Source of the DNA: Oscarella lobularis
Lineage: Eukaryota; Porifera; Homoscleromorpha; Homosclerophorida; Oscarellidae
Length of the DNA stretch: 64,000 bases
Reading direction: 5' to 3'
Assembly: GCF_947507565.1 (NCBI RefSeq)
Contig: NC_089180.1
Span: 2,418,001 to 2,482,000, forward strand
Both the position numbers and the translations under genes were made by a program. Each line of letters opens with the position of its first letter. Position 1 is the stretch's first letter. Below are positions 22,761-33,959 of the stretch, in pieces. The notes under the pieces were generated by a model. The model made no database searches and was not told the origin of the DNA. It saw only the letters and a program-made list of their open reading frames with translations.

Positions 22761-23329
22761 GACGTTTCTCCGCCGTGCACCTTCTATTTAAATATTTTTT
22801 TTGCTGGAAAACATTTTTAATGGTCAGATGTCTGAATGCCTTCTGATCTTGCAAACGCATCCCTAGCTACAAACCAGTTTGCATGAACGATAGTGATCGA
22901 CCATTCATAGCTAGGACTAGACGTCTTATATGCTAGTGTGGGAACACTTGTTCTTTCGCCAATGTTTTTCTTTTCTGGCTGAATTTAGTCTACGCCACGT
23001 TGATCTTGATTATGAGCCTGCCCCAAAGATATCGAACATCCGTTCGTCTGCTTCAGAATGGTTATCTTTAACATCTCCGACAAGCGAGTCAATTTGTTTG
23101 TCTGTAACGGCATGCACTGAAACACCTGGAACTGATGGCAATCTTAGCAGCGCGACGCTTAGCAGCGCGATGCTTAACCGCGCGACGCTTAACCGTTTGC
23201 GTAGAGAAGTAACGGACGTGTTTAATGTCATTTGGAGTATTTTCAGACTCTACGAAAGGCCGCACAATGACGCCTCGTCAATTGGTCATCGACGTTTCTC
23301 TCTATGCATTGAAGGAGATAAGTTTTAAA

Positions 23330-24720
23330 TAATAAGGCGAAGTACTAAGTAGAAAACAACGATTATTTTAATTAAAAAATTACGTTGGTGTAACGGAATT
23401 GTTGAATTTGAACCCAGAGACAGAATTCTCCATTTTGGAGTTCAATGAACAGAATGCCTTACTGCAAGAAAACTACAGAAATTCTTAGGAAGAAATCGCG
23501 TCAGTGTGATTGTCAACAAAGGAAAAGGCTTTTGGTAAAAGCGATTGCGTAAATCGATTTGACTGGTATTAGTCTGGATATGTACTTAAAAATGAGCTAA
23601 AAATGAATAGGTATGCCACAGACCTAAATCGTTCTAGATTGCCGCTTTGGTGGAGGTCGATACAGGCGTCAAAAGAGATATGTGTCAAGTCGCAGTCAAG
23701 TGGCGAAAAGTATCCACTCATTCATTTCTCCGCAAAAGAGCTGCAGAACGGTTCACGGACGGCTTGGTAACGCGCATAAATTAGTTCTGTAGCTAAAGAA
23801 ACCTAAAGGATATTTGTTCAAACGATAAGCAAAAAAATGGAATTCGAAGTTGCAACGTCACTTTTCGCTCATCGGCGACAGCATTGATAAATTCAGATTC
23901 TTTAGCTGTATCGCTCGTTCCGGCTGAAAGCTTCTGGAAGAACATGGTACATTTAAAACATACTTTAGGTAACTACAACAGAATCTGATGTGCACTCACC
24001 ATTAAAGAGTTTTCGATGGCAACATTTGTTACGTCAAAACACTTCATTTTTGCTTTAGAACCTGGTTACCAATGAGACAAAACATTAATTATAATCATAC
24101 GTATCCAAACTCCACGAATAAACATATTTATTCGTACGGTCAATTTATACCTCACCGGGAAGCGACCTGCTCCGCCACGTTTATCCGTCAGCAAATATAG
24201 GGTTTTATTTGTATAGACAGTTTTAGAATTGTCCTATAGTGTTTATTTGTATAGTTTCAAACGGTAGTGCGGATTTCATAGTACGGTGTGGCTAGAGTCA
24301 CGGTACCGTCACTCAAGTCTCACGGCTTGGAGTCACGGTAATCTACCGTGCGCTATATTACGTCATAGTAAATTTGCCGAGCCGCTGCCAAGCACTCTCC
24401 TACGTCCGAGACTTCGGGAAGCTAAAAGCTTGAGCTGAGCGGGCAGTGTTTCGTCCGTCATCCTGAGTACAGAAAAACGTCGGGACATCGACGCTATGCT
24501 CTATAGAAGCCTTTTGTAAGCAAGCATGCGCAGTTAGTTCTTTCGAGAACTTAGCGAGTGACTGCATTGTCATGTTTTATTTTTTATTTTTTTATTGATC
24601 TATTTTTATTTAGGGTTGTGACATCCTCTGCAAAACCATGTGCTACTCCTGGGTTCCTTAATAACACTCGCACAACGAAAGTGATACCAGTTAAGTCAAG
24701 AATCGCAGCATATAGATTTG
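23330..24720. other. No gene recognised
   Basis: Only short uninformative ORFs. A small cluster of CACGGT/ACCGTG words with partial inverted symmetry lies near 24,280-24,350. Nothing else stands out. Confidence 0.4.
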
Positions 24721-24730
24721 GGATCATCAC

Positions 24731-25122
24731 TTAAAGCACCCTGACATGCATGGCAACGCCATGGACGGCCCTCAACTTTTGCTTGGCGTCTTCAACGAGC
24801 AGCCAGGCATCTCGGGTGAAGTATCGACGAATCGATGTAATGTCAACATCCTCAATTCGAGCAGCATCCGGTATGTTTTCCGGTTTGCTCTCCACGTCTT
24901 CTTCCTGTATTTCTATGTCTAGAGTAACCATTGCTTTGCAAGGTCTTTGTTACTTTGCTTGTAACTGACCTTCCCGCAAAGGCAGCTGTTCTTTCTCACA
25001 CGCTGTTCAATGGAAAACACGGCTGCAGCTACTACACTATCAAGGAAGAATTTGTTCTCTAGGGCCGTGGTCATGCACGCATATACAGCCACAAGCCCAT
25101 GTTGGAGACGAGATCGCATCAA
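24731..25122 (-). CDS. Unidentified two-ORF locus
   Basis: Two minus-strand ORFs overlap end to start (25,122-24,919 and 24,931-24,731). The second is acidic (EIQEEDVESKPENI) and then reads DITSIRRYFTRDAWLLVED. It looks like ordinary protein rather than shadow sequence, but I do not recognise a family. They might be exons of one gene next to the HIRAN ORF on the other strand. Confidence 0.2.
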
Positions 25123-25423
25123 AGCATATTAAAAAATGCAAAATTTTAATTGGAAAAAACGTCTAACAAGTCAAAAAGCTTTTCGCTAACAATTTATTTT
25201 ATACAAAGACCTGTTTTGAAAATCAAGAGAGTTTCCCCTTTAGCTCGCTTGAATAGCTTCGATTTATCTTGAAGTGTAGGAATCGACTATGGTAAAGTCC
25301 CAAATAAAAGCCGCGGCCCAAGTCAATAGTAGCAGCAAAAAAAGTGCGGTCTCTATTCGAGCGTGAGGGTTATATTTCTCGTAAAAACGTTCGCAATGGT
25401 ATCGAAGTGGCTTTGCCTTAATT

Positions 25424-25891
25424 GTGCAAAAACCAGTGCAACACATTTTTCAAGTTAGTGCGCGGCCCGTTCAAGGCACTCGATTGCGGCCGAACGGCGA
25501 GAAACTACGTAGCGGATCAAATGTAACGTTCAAAAGAGAGCCGACGAACGCGGCAGACACGCATGCGATTCGGGTACTGTTTGACAACGAAACGGTTGGT
25601 TACCTCAAGCGGAACGTTGCGAGAATTCTTGCTCCATTCTTTGACCAAAAGAGAGTACTGATCTTTGAGTAAGGAAAGTCGCTCTCGAAGATCGCTCTTA
25701 TCATGTTAAGAGATATTATCCATTTTTTGCAGGGGAATCCATACTTTTCCGATGCTGGAGGGAGTAAAAGCTGGAGACACCGCGTGTGGGACGTAAAAGT
25801 AAAGTGTGAAGTACTGGCGGACAAAAATGAAAGTGATGACATCAAGCGATATATCCAAAAATTTGCCAACAATGACTTTTATACTTGGTAG
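25424..25891 (+). CDS. HIRAN-domain protein, probable two exons
   Basis: The first ORF reads RLRPNGEKLRSGSNVTFKRE, then PTNAADTHAIRVL and ETVGYLKRNVARILAPFF. This fits the HIRAN fold: REP.N..D..AI.V then VGYL.R..A..LAP. HIRAN domains bind DNA 3' ends, for instance in HLTF-type remodellers, and also occur alone in invertebrate proteins. A second ORF after a GTAAGG...TTTGCAG interval (about 25,671-25,733) reads WRHRVWDVKVKCEVLAD and then IKRYIQKFAN. The exact splice phase is not settled: the GTAAGG donor gives a stop in the next frame, while a donor 12 bases earlier (GTACTG) keeps the ORF open. The start codon is not seen. Confidence 0.6.
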
Positions 25892-26194
25892 GACACAAAT
25901 CACGCTCCTGGTGACGTCAGACACCTTGGCGGAAAGTCAATTATTAGTCCAGTGACCAGTGGCGACGACGAATGTTCTAAGAAAAAAGAGGACCATAGCA
26001 CGACTTGGGAGCAGGAGAAAAGTGAAGAGAGTCAAGTGGTTGTAACAGGAGAATACGTTCGCGACTGGAGATATAGGAAAGAGAAGCAAAAGAAGACGAC
26101 GTAAAGAAAGAAGAAGAAGACGAGTGTTTGGGAGAGGAGAGGACAAAAGAACCCGAAGGATGGAGGAGAGAGAAGAGAGGACCCGAGCAAGCGC

Positions 26195-26440
26195 CCACCC
26201 CCGCTGTTAGGCCCAAAATAGTGTACAGGGTAAGTTACACTCTGTGTAAACGCCCACTCAAACACGGGACATTGCATCGGTTGCGCACCTGCATTGCATC
26301 AGTCGCGCACGTACAAATGGCTAAGCGGCATGCATCTTACGACGTTGCATTCAAATGCTCGGCGATTTTCTAGCACAGACAGCACGGGAGGAATGTTTCG
26401 AAGACAGCAAGAGAGTTCAGAGTCGTCAAGACGTCGACGG
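26195..26440 (+). mobile_element. End of a pogo-like transposon with transposase N-terminus
   Basis: The segment 26,217-26,310 is repeated in inverse orientation at 52,630-52,740 (AAATAGTGTACAGGGTA..., ACGGGACATTGCATCGG). Just inside it ATG at 26,319 opens AKRHASYDVAFKCSAI, a basic helix-turn-helix start typical of pogo-like transposases. Stops and frame changes follow within 20 codons, so only the first part survives. It truncates the gypsy pol region on the other strand. Confidence 0.55.
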
Positions 26441-26448
26441 CGAGTCTC

Positions 26449-29400
26449 TCAAACGGTTCCCCGACTGGCAATGGTTGAAGTCGACCGGTTTGTGGGCGGG
26501 GCCAGTGAATCGACTGCTCCGACCTTCTTCGGATCAACGGCAATTCTGTCCGGAGTGACGAGAAATCCGAGGTAACGTAGCTCGCGGCTTCCTATCTCGC
26601 ACTTTGTGGGCTTCAATTTCAGGTTTGCCTTTTTGAATCGATCGAATACGTTTTTCAGATCGACGAGATGCGTCTCGAAGTCACGTGAATAGACGAGGAC
26701 ATCGTCTCTGTAAACTAGACAGCTCATCCACTTCAGTCCGAGTCCATGGCCCGTTGGAATGTACTCGGTGCATTGCAGAGCCCGAAGGGCATGACCAGGA
26801 ACTCGAAGAGCCCGGCGGGTGTCGCAAAGGCTGTCTTTTCAATATCGGATTGTGCGATAGGAATTTGCCGGAAGCCAGTCCTCATGTCCAGTAAGCTGAA
26901 GTACAGGTTTCCAGCGAGCGAATCCAGGCTCCCATCAACGCGAGGTATGGGATAGCGATCCTTCTTCGTGATTTCGTTCAACTTCTGATAGTTTACGCAG
27001 AATCGTGAAGATCCATCGGGCTTGTCCGCCAAAACGACGGGGCTTGACGACGGCGACTGCGATTCTCGAATTAACCCAGCCTCAAGCATCGATGATGTTT
27101 GGCGCTCGATCTCGTCTTGAACCGGCGGAGACACGCGATACGGCGGTCTGTTCACGGGCTGTGCGTCTCCCGTGTCGATTCGATGATGGACTCCACGGAT
27201 TCGTCCGAGGTCTTCGGGACCCGACGAAAAGATTCCAGCATAGGCATCAACTAAGGCGGAAAGCTCTTGGATTTGGTTGTCCGTCAGCTCCTCGTTAATC
27301 TTCACAACTCCGCTTGGCTTCCATAAGTGGTCCTCCGGCGTCTTCTCGGGTATCTTCACCTGCTCCATGCTCGGCAGTTTCAGAATGACCGGATTTCGAT
27401 CGCAGCTTGGCGCAATGACGCAAACACTGCGACTTGATTCGGTGGGTACCGATGTTGCCGAAGCTGTCTTCTGAGAATCGTCTTCAAGGAAAGCACCGAG
27501 CATTTTTACGTTGGCTTTCAACTCGCTAGGGGCCTTAAAAGTCACCAACCCCGTTCCAAAGTCCATATTCACCTTGTAGTCCACTAAGAAGTCCCACCCG
27601 AGGAGAATCGGAAACGTGAAATTCTCCGCGACTTCGAATAGATGGACGACGCGTACAGGACCAATTTCTAGCTCGAGATCGACGATTCCGGCCACGGACA
27701 TTGTGCTTCCATCTTCGACGTTGTTTCATTGGGACGTCGATCTCCTCCAGAAACGCCTTAGACACCAGGGAAGTTGACGCAGCTGAGTCGAGGATGCATA
27801 TCACAGGAGTAGTCCCGTTCACTCTGAGTTCACAACGAGAAATTTCGTTTCGACGACCCTCACTTGTAGGTTCCTCCGTTGCGGCACAGCGTCCCATTAC
27901 GTTCACCTGTGGCCTTGCATGTTGGGAGGTATTGACTTGCGTCGGTGCGGGCGCTGGTTGCGTGACAGCTGGCTGACTAGGCACAGGATTGACGTATTGC
28001 GGCATTCCTCCGTAGGTTGGGTAGGCGGGCGGCACTGCTTGAGGCATCAATGGCATTCCTTGCTGCTGCATCATCGCTGGCATTCTTTGCTGCACGGGCA
28101 TCTGCATCGGAGCTTGCGGACCGGAAATCGGCGAATAGCCTCCTGACGGCCATATCGGAAATCCCGGCATCCCGAACGTCATCGGCGGCGTTGGCGTCGG
28201 GCAGGGCGTCGGTAGTCTCGTTCCCAGCCCCTCCCCCTCCGTTAATATCACTACGGGGAGAGGGTCTGGGGACATGCCTTTGATCTCGTTGTGCACCGCT
28301 CCCCCCGATTTTGGGCGGGCGATAATTGGATGACGTAGTAGCGGCGAAGTAGCAAGTGCACGCGCGAAGTAGCGATTCAGCTTTTCGCGTCGATTTCTAG
28401 CTACATTACAGTACGGATCGCGAGTCGCTCTATAGGGTATGCAAAGGGGCGCTGCAGAACGGTTTCGCCGGTATAGAGACCTGCGCTCGTGTGCGCTTAT
28501 CTCGCACTGCACTCGCCGACTACTGCCGGCGAAACCGTTTTGCAGCGCATACCCTATATAGCGAGATTCTCGCGATCCGTGTAGCTAGAAATCGACGCGC
28601 AACGCTGAATCACGTGTGCACTTGCTACTTCGCGCGTGCACTTGCTACTTCGCGGCCACTACGTCATCCAATTATCGCCCACCCAAAATCGGGGGGAGCG
28701 GTGCACAACGAGATCAAAGGCATGTCCCCAGACCCTCTCCCCGTAGTGATATTAACGGAGGGGGAGGGGCTGGGAACGAGACTAGGGCGTCGGCAATGCG
28801 AAACTCTGTCCCGTATTCGGATACGCGACTGCTGTGGCGCTCTTCTCCTTCGCCATTCTTTTCTTACAATCAGCTATTCGATGGCCCGGCTTCTTGCAGT
28901 AGAAACACGGTCGAATCTTCGGGTCGTTCACCCGCGGCGCCTCGCTCGTCATGGCAGCGACGACAGCGGACCGGTCTTTGTTCCGTAGCAGCTTGATAAT
29001 TTTGCTTTGCTGTTCGATCAGTCGAGACATGGTCGCCTCCGATTCGCTTCTCTCGGACGTCGTAGCTGTCAGGATCGGGTGATGTTCGCTTCTGATGGTT
29101 TGAGGATAGTTCTGTTTCTTCCAGACTTGTTCAGCTTTTTCCGCCGAAGCGATGGCGTCGGTCAGGCTTGCCGGCGTGTCCCTCTCCATCTCCACCTGGA
29201 ACTCATGTCGGAGTCCCTCAGTGTACCACAGCACGATGGCGGCGATAGAATGTCCCTGCGGATCCACTTCCTGTAATCGGAGGAGGGCATTCCGATACCT
29301 TGAGCTGTATGTGGCGACGTCTTCATGTCGTCCCTGCCTGATCCCGATGAGCGCTCGCGTAAAATGTTGCATCGGGTTCTTCGGCCCGAACGTCGTACGT

Positions 29401-29690
29401 ATGAATAACTCGAACTCGTCCCACTCCAGTTCTTCGTCGCCGAGCATGAGCGCGCGGTACTCCGCCTGCGCTCGGCCTCGTAGGTGCGCGATCGCCTGCT
29501 TGAACTTCGCGCGGTCACTCCATCGCTCCAGTTTCGCGATGGCATTGATTTGGAAGAGCCAATCTTCGTAGTTTTCACCTGCGTCGCCGTGAAACTTGTC
29601 GATGCGAGCGGCGTAGCTAATTCCTTCCTCTTGCTCACGCCGAGGTCTGATTTCTTCCTCCTGCGGCGGCGGCTGTCTTCGACGTGGCAT
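26449..29690 (-). pseudogene. Ty3/gypsy gag-pro-RT, interrupted by a foldback element
   Basis: ATG at 29,690 (MPRRRQPPPQEEE) opens gag, with DKFHGDAGENYEDWLFQ, then TTFGPKNPMQHF and a zinc knuckle CFYCKKPGHRIADC. The foldback 28,213-28,784 interrupts the frame. Beyond it come a Pro/Met-rich linker and the retropepsin start ICILDSAASTSLVS. A frameshift near 27,718 splits the protease before FPILLGWDFLVDY. RT follows: SPVVLADKPDGSSRFCVNYQ, FSLLDMRTGFRQIPI, FLVMPFGLCNAPSTFQ. After a small deletion near 26,730 the catalytic LVYRDDVLVYS appears. RNase H and integrase are missing. A candidate primer-binding site lies upstream at 30,096-30,113. Confidence 0.9.
28213..28784. mobile_element. 572-bp foldback element with 9-bp target duplication
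   Basis: The arms (28,213-28,473 and 28,529-28,784) are inverted copies; the ends are TAGTCTCG and CGAGACTA. Perfect 9-bp direct repeats GGGCGTCGG flank it at 28,204-28,212 and 28,785-28,793. A subterminal hairpin (CCAGACCCTCTCCCC...) occurs in each arm. Nine-base duplications plus very long inverted repeats are typical of Mutator-type elements. Excising the element with one duplication copy restores the gypsy gag reading frame, so the insertion is clean and relatively recent. Confidence 0.92.
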
Positions 29691-30095
29691 TCTCGTTGTG
29701 CGCTTTTCCGAAGCTGACCTCTTATCTCGGGCGGCAATCTGTGGCGCGTCGAGTTTCAGCTGTGCACTTCGCGGGCGCGCGTCGAAAATATGCAACAATT
29801 GCTGCTGCGCGGCGAATTCTTCAGCTGAGCTAGATAAGGTCCGAAGGCGCGCTGATTACTTGCAGCTGAACCTTCGCAAACGCGCTCAAAGTCCGAAAAC
29901 GCGTAAACTAACGCTCGTTCGAGGCGGCTTCGATCGTCCGTCTACTAGCGGTGAAAATCGACGTGCAGCTCGTGCAGAGCTTATTCCTGAAGTGACGACT
30001 TCCGCTGACTATTCCGAAGCAGGATCGACGAATTTCACACGAAATGGTAGGTAGGAAGGGCGACTCGGTCGGTGATCGAGTGTTCTTTTCCCTCC

Positions 30096-30113
30096 TACCC
30101 GGATTCTCCACCA
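30096..30113 (-). promoter_or_regulatory. Candidate gypsy primer-binding site
   Basis: On the minus strand TGGTGGAGAATCCGGGTA has the form of a complement to a tRNA 3' end. It sits about 400 bp before the gag ATG at 29,690. The sequence just outside it (from 30,118) starts TGTTGAGC, a possible LTR end. The full LTR boundary is not determined. Confidence 0.4.
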
Positions 30114-31040
30114 AAACTGTTGAGCTCGGTACTCCTTACTATGATCCGCTCACGAAGGATCCGGAGGCCAAAACTGTCTTTATTGGTAACATCTTCCACT
30201 TATATACTACTACAACTAGAACGCGCGCTATCTGTCCTACTAGACCCTACTGAGGCCCTCACGAAGGCAAGCCCTAATCTCTGGTTTGACGAGCCATTTT
30301 TCGATTAGTGAATTCGGTCGCGAAATATGGCCGTTTTTAGAAGAGTTAGGTCGTTTTTTCCTCGCCACTTTGTCGAAATCGTGCTGTATCCCACGAAATA
30401 GGCGACGAATCAAAAAAATGGCCCGAAATCGCTTCGCATGAGAGAAATCTTGCACGAAAAATACTTACATCGACTATTTTAGTCGCCATTGCTGCGGTCG
30501 ACGCGAAACCGCCACGGATTCGGCTTCGTTGCAAAGCGTTAGTGCGATGAAACAACGTAATGATTACGTAGCTAGAAGGCGTGACAAGTCTCTAAATTAG
30601 ACAAGTGCCGCCTTATCCTAGCAACAGTAGGATATTACCACCTTAATTAAGCATTACTTTACGCACATGAAAGCTTTACCCGATCCGTCTTCGGCGGTTC
30701 GTCGCGGTGGTTTTCAGCACATTTACTGGGGCATTTTCCATCGCGAGACGTGCTCCTTTCTCTTGTTATAGTGCAGAACTGATACGAAAGCTTTGTTTAG
30801 AAGCGTTAAAACGTAAATAGAGGCGTTAAACCCTTTCCTTTCATGAACTTTAAGTTACCAGTGCTATTAATATTGTGGGCTTGGGCTTCGGCCGCTTCTA
30901 TGGAAGGAGCAAAGTCGGAGGCATTCACGCTTCAATCTGTTGCGGAAAGCCCTGGCACGCTGTCAAAGCAGGTAAGAAGTGTCAGTGCTGGTGCCAAACC
31001 AAACCGTTAAGGAGGGTCGACAAAGCGAGATTGACAGCCG

Positions 31041-31280
31041 TGCTCTCGTTGCGGAGCGAAGAGCCATAGCTCATCGGAGTGCTGGTTCAAAGACAAAACG
31101 TGCAATTTCTGCAGGTCGATTAGACAATTGGAGAAGGTCTGCAGGAAAAAGGAGACCCAGATGAAACTGACGCCGGCTATGAAGGCGACGCAAAAGCCTA
31201 AACCGCGAACGCACGGCGTAGCGGCGGAGCCGGAGGCGGACGTCGAGTACTACCTCGACGCCATCAATTCAGATGTCTAG
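31041..31280 (+). pseudogene. Gypsy gag nucleocapsid remnant
   Basis: The frame CSRCGAKSHSSSECWFKDKTC followed by NFCRS and VCRKKE has two zinc-knuckle-like clusters (C..CG...H....C, then C..C with the later His lost). This is typical for the Gag-Pol junction of some gypsy elements. A Lys-rich tail ends at TAG 31,278. A stop precedes it at about 31,030. Gag-like words lie upstream in other frames (SMEGAKSEAFTLQ near 30,900). Confidence 0.5.
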
Positions 31281-31526
31281 ATAACCCAATTATGGTCATT
31301 TCCGTTTATGAGAGACGATTCTAATTTATTTCTATTAGAAAACAATAACATGTTTTTATGCTTCAATAGCTTCTGCCCCTACAAGTTGTGCAATCAGTGT
31401 TACGATCAGGAATTTAACACTTTGTTTGCCTTACTGCCCTACTTCTGTTGACTCTTATTATCTGTTGTTTCTCAAGTCAATGGGTAATGTGATTTTCTGT
31501 CTCAAAAAGAATATACTGCCCTTATG

Positions 31527-32203
31527 AACAGGAGGGAAAAACCACTGCGCATGTGTATGTTGCTAGAAGGATTTATATAACGGCACGTGATTGCGAGCCA
31601 ATCAGGAGCGCTCATTAGAGTGGCGTATCTCGGTTATCCCACTCTTCCGGTCTATACACCACTCTTCCGGCGTATACACCACTCATCCGGGTTAAAAGTA
31701 GAAGATCGCGTTCGAATTCGCGTTCGAATTCGCGCTCCTGATGGACTCGCAACACTCGGGGCGAGGGTCTCGCCCTAGGCTTCGCCTTGGGCCAAACCCC
31801 GCCCCTCGTGCTCTAAACAGCGTATCCCACTCGCCGCAGTTGTGTAACATATACTTATAGGCTTCCGGCGTGTTTTTCTAAGACTATGCTGGATTCCTCC
31901 CCGTTACGCCAGGGGAGTCTGGCCCAATGCGCACTCTGTGATAGAGCGATCCATCGAAATACAGAGACACACTGGGCGGGACAGACAATGACGTAGCAAA
32001 TCATTGTGAGATCAAGTAGCAAATTCGTCCAGCTGAGGCGTGAAATGCGAAACTAGGCCTTTATCATTCTTTTGTTTGGCAGAAGTCTTTCCCTTAGGCA
32101 GTCCTTCCTGTTCTTAGGCCGAAACGTTATTTAGCAATGTATCCAATTTAGCATATAATTGTGTGCAATGTTTGCACATGCGCAGTGGTTTGTCCCTCCT
32201 GCT
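31527..32203. mobile_element. MITE with ~40-bp inverted ends
   Basis: CAGGAGGGAAAAACCACTGCGCATGTG at the left is mirrored by CACATGCGCAGTGGTTTGTCCCTCCTG at the right. The interior has small tandem repeats (CACTCTTCCGG at about 31,640-31,690; GCGTTCGAATT at 31,710-31,735) and no transposase. The word CTGCCCTT occurs next to both ends, which could be an 8-bp duplication if the left boundary is five bases further out. That would suggest a hAT-type element. Confidence 0.6.
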
Positions 32204-32256
32204 GCCCTTTTAAATACTTTCTTTAGGTTTGAGCCTGACTAATCGACGTTTCAGTC

Positions 32257-33140
32257 TTGGACTCCTCAGCATGTCATCCACGTGCTGTCGCGCGTGCCTC
32301 TGGGACGCAACGATCGAAGTATTCAGTTGACGGCATCATGTACCGCAGCTTTGCGCGTGAGGCTCAGCGAAAGAAGCTGGCGATCGCTAACGGGAAGGAG
32401 AGGACGACAGAATGGTACGAAACGTCGATTCTGAAGCAGATAAACGCTCTGCGCAGCTCAAACAACTTGTTCGACATCGTTCCTACGACGAACACGGACG
32501 TTAGCGTTCGCATTTTGGCGCGAACTTCCCTCAAGCCCGATAATATAGATACACCACGCTCGAATATACAGCAAATGCACTGTTCTTACGACCATTATCA
32601 AGACGCGGACAATCAAATAACTCTCTGGCCGTCACGTCAAACCAAAAAAATCTGTTATGGTCGGCGAAATAAATTTTTGTTCAAACGCCATCATTGGCTG
32701 TGAGTAAAGCAAGCACCATCCTTTCGTTCAGAACTTGGAGCGAGCGTTTTGCGAAGCGAGCTCTAATGCCGCTGCCAACAGTCTCTTCGAGCCGTGTTCA
32801 ACACATGCGGCTTTTCGATCGCCGGGCGAGCGTCTCAATCGAAGAGACGGGATCACATCAATGACCTTCCACCTGCCGAATTCTGGCTTTTCGGCCATTG
32901 CAAGCACCCGGATAAATAGTTTTGCTCATTACATGTATGTAATCATCAGTTCAAAGCAGGGTTCGAAGGCCCCCCCGCATCGACGTCCTTAACTTGAACA
33001 GTCGATTCACTGCTTTCCTGCATGCCGATGGTGAACAATGAGGACTTCCGCTGCAAGAACGAGTCGATGTGCCGAAATTCGAACGCTAAGGTCCATACTT
33101 TTATAGTTATTTAAACTCGTTTCGAAGCTAAAGATCGAAC
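32257..33140. other. ORFs without recognised family
   Basis: A 148-codon ORF on the + strand (32,257-32,703) and an 85-codon ORF (32,735-32,992) show no motif I recognise. The first has reasonable-looking middle sequence (RSFAREAQRKKLAIANGKE), but I will not assign it. Confidence 0.25.
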
Positions 33141-33148
33141 ACGTCGAG

Positions 33149-33418
33149 ATGACATCTTTCTCCAGGATGAGAGTCTACCTTGCAGCGCAGGTCTTTTCAC
33201 TAATTTTTATTCCTGTTGACATTACTGTGAAGTTCATGAGCCAAAGTGTTGCCAGTGCCCTGAAGCATTACGAAATTGAGGGGTTTTCCGAAACTGCCCG
33301 CTTCTGTCGTATGTTCGACAGAGCTTTCGACGCATTAAATGCTTGTGCCGTTCTAACGATCCTAAACCTTTGCGTAGAGGTTTCAGAAGCTTAGATGACG
33401 AACGACTCCGGGTAATAT
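33149..33418 (+). pseudogene. P-type (THAP9-like) transposase, central fragment
   Basis: The reading MRVYLAAQ / FMSQSVASALKHYE, then TARFCRMFDRAFDALNAC and, after a one-base shift, GFRSLDDERLRVI fits P-element/THAP9-type transposases (K.R...Q..S..V..AL; F...FD..FD.LN; LDDERL). A 42-nt GTCTTT...GTGAAG insertion at 33,196-33,237 splits the first motif and is probably an intron; being a multiple of three it leaves the ORF open. The C-terminal piece lies on the opposite strand 300 bp away. Confidence 0.7.
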
Positions 33419-33702
33419 TAGTCATCAGCACTATGACACTCTTAACAATTAAATAGCGTCATCATGGATGAAAATCTACAAAGAAGAGAAGCGTAAAGTA
33501 ACCCAAAAGTCTAAATCTCTGCGAAGAACATTGCTTAGATCAGACAGAACTGACTGATTTTCAGAGTACTTGCTTTTATTTTCTTCGTACAACTTTGTTT
33601 AGCAAGCGGGGTTTTGTCAATACTCTTAGACTCCACTACATTTAGTCTCCTTTTTCGACTGCCGTTACCTCTAACGGGATCAAGTGCTATTGATTATTGA
33701 AC

Positions 33703-33890
33703 TCACAACGAAGAGGCGCTGTCTAAATATTGACTCACATTAGGATTGTCGCTACGTCCACCCCTTGATCGCTGCTTCCCAAAATAATTCTCAAGCGGAT
33801 CCTGATTCATTCGGGCACTCAAAAGAAAAGCCTTATCTAAGCCTGGAATGGAGAACAGGTATCTTGTCATTTCCACAAAAAATCTTACTA
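33703..33890 (-). pseudogene. P-type transposase, C-terminal fragment
   Basis: The minus strand reads EMTRYLFSIPGLDKAFLLSARM and NQDPLENYFGKQRSRGG, then SDNPNVSQYL. N-Q-D-P-L-E-N-x-F-G-x-x-R is the hallmark of the P-element transposase C-terminus shared with THAP9-like proteins. It ends at TGA 33,703. Its orientation opposes the related piece at 33.2 kb, so the locus has been rearranged. Confidence 0.8.
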
Positions 33891-33959
33891 AAAAATAAAA
33901 ATAGATTGTAGAAACGCCGAGCTGCCTAAAAGGTACCGATACGCTATCCAAGAAGCGTT

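Noticed and set aside
30843-31010. Short ORF with a signal-peptide-like start (MNFKLPVLLILWAWASAA) and a GTAAGA donor
   Set aside because: The adjacent sequence carries gag-like words and a gag zinc-knuckle frame, so a degenerate gypsy gag explains it better.
31736-31810. GC-rich hairpin resembling a structured RNA
   Set aside because: It lies inside the MITE, with no tRNA-like or other RNA consensus.
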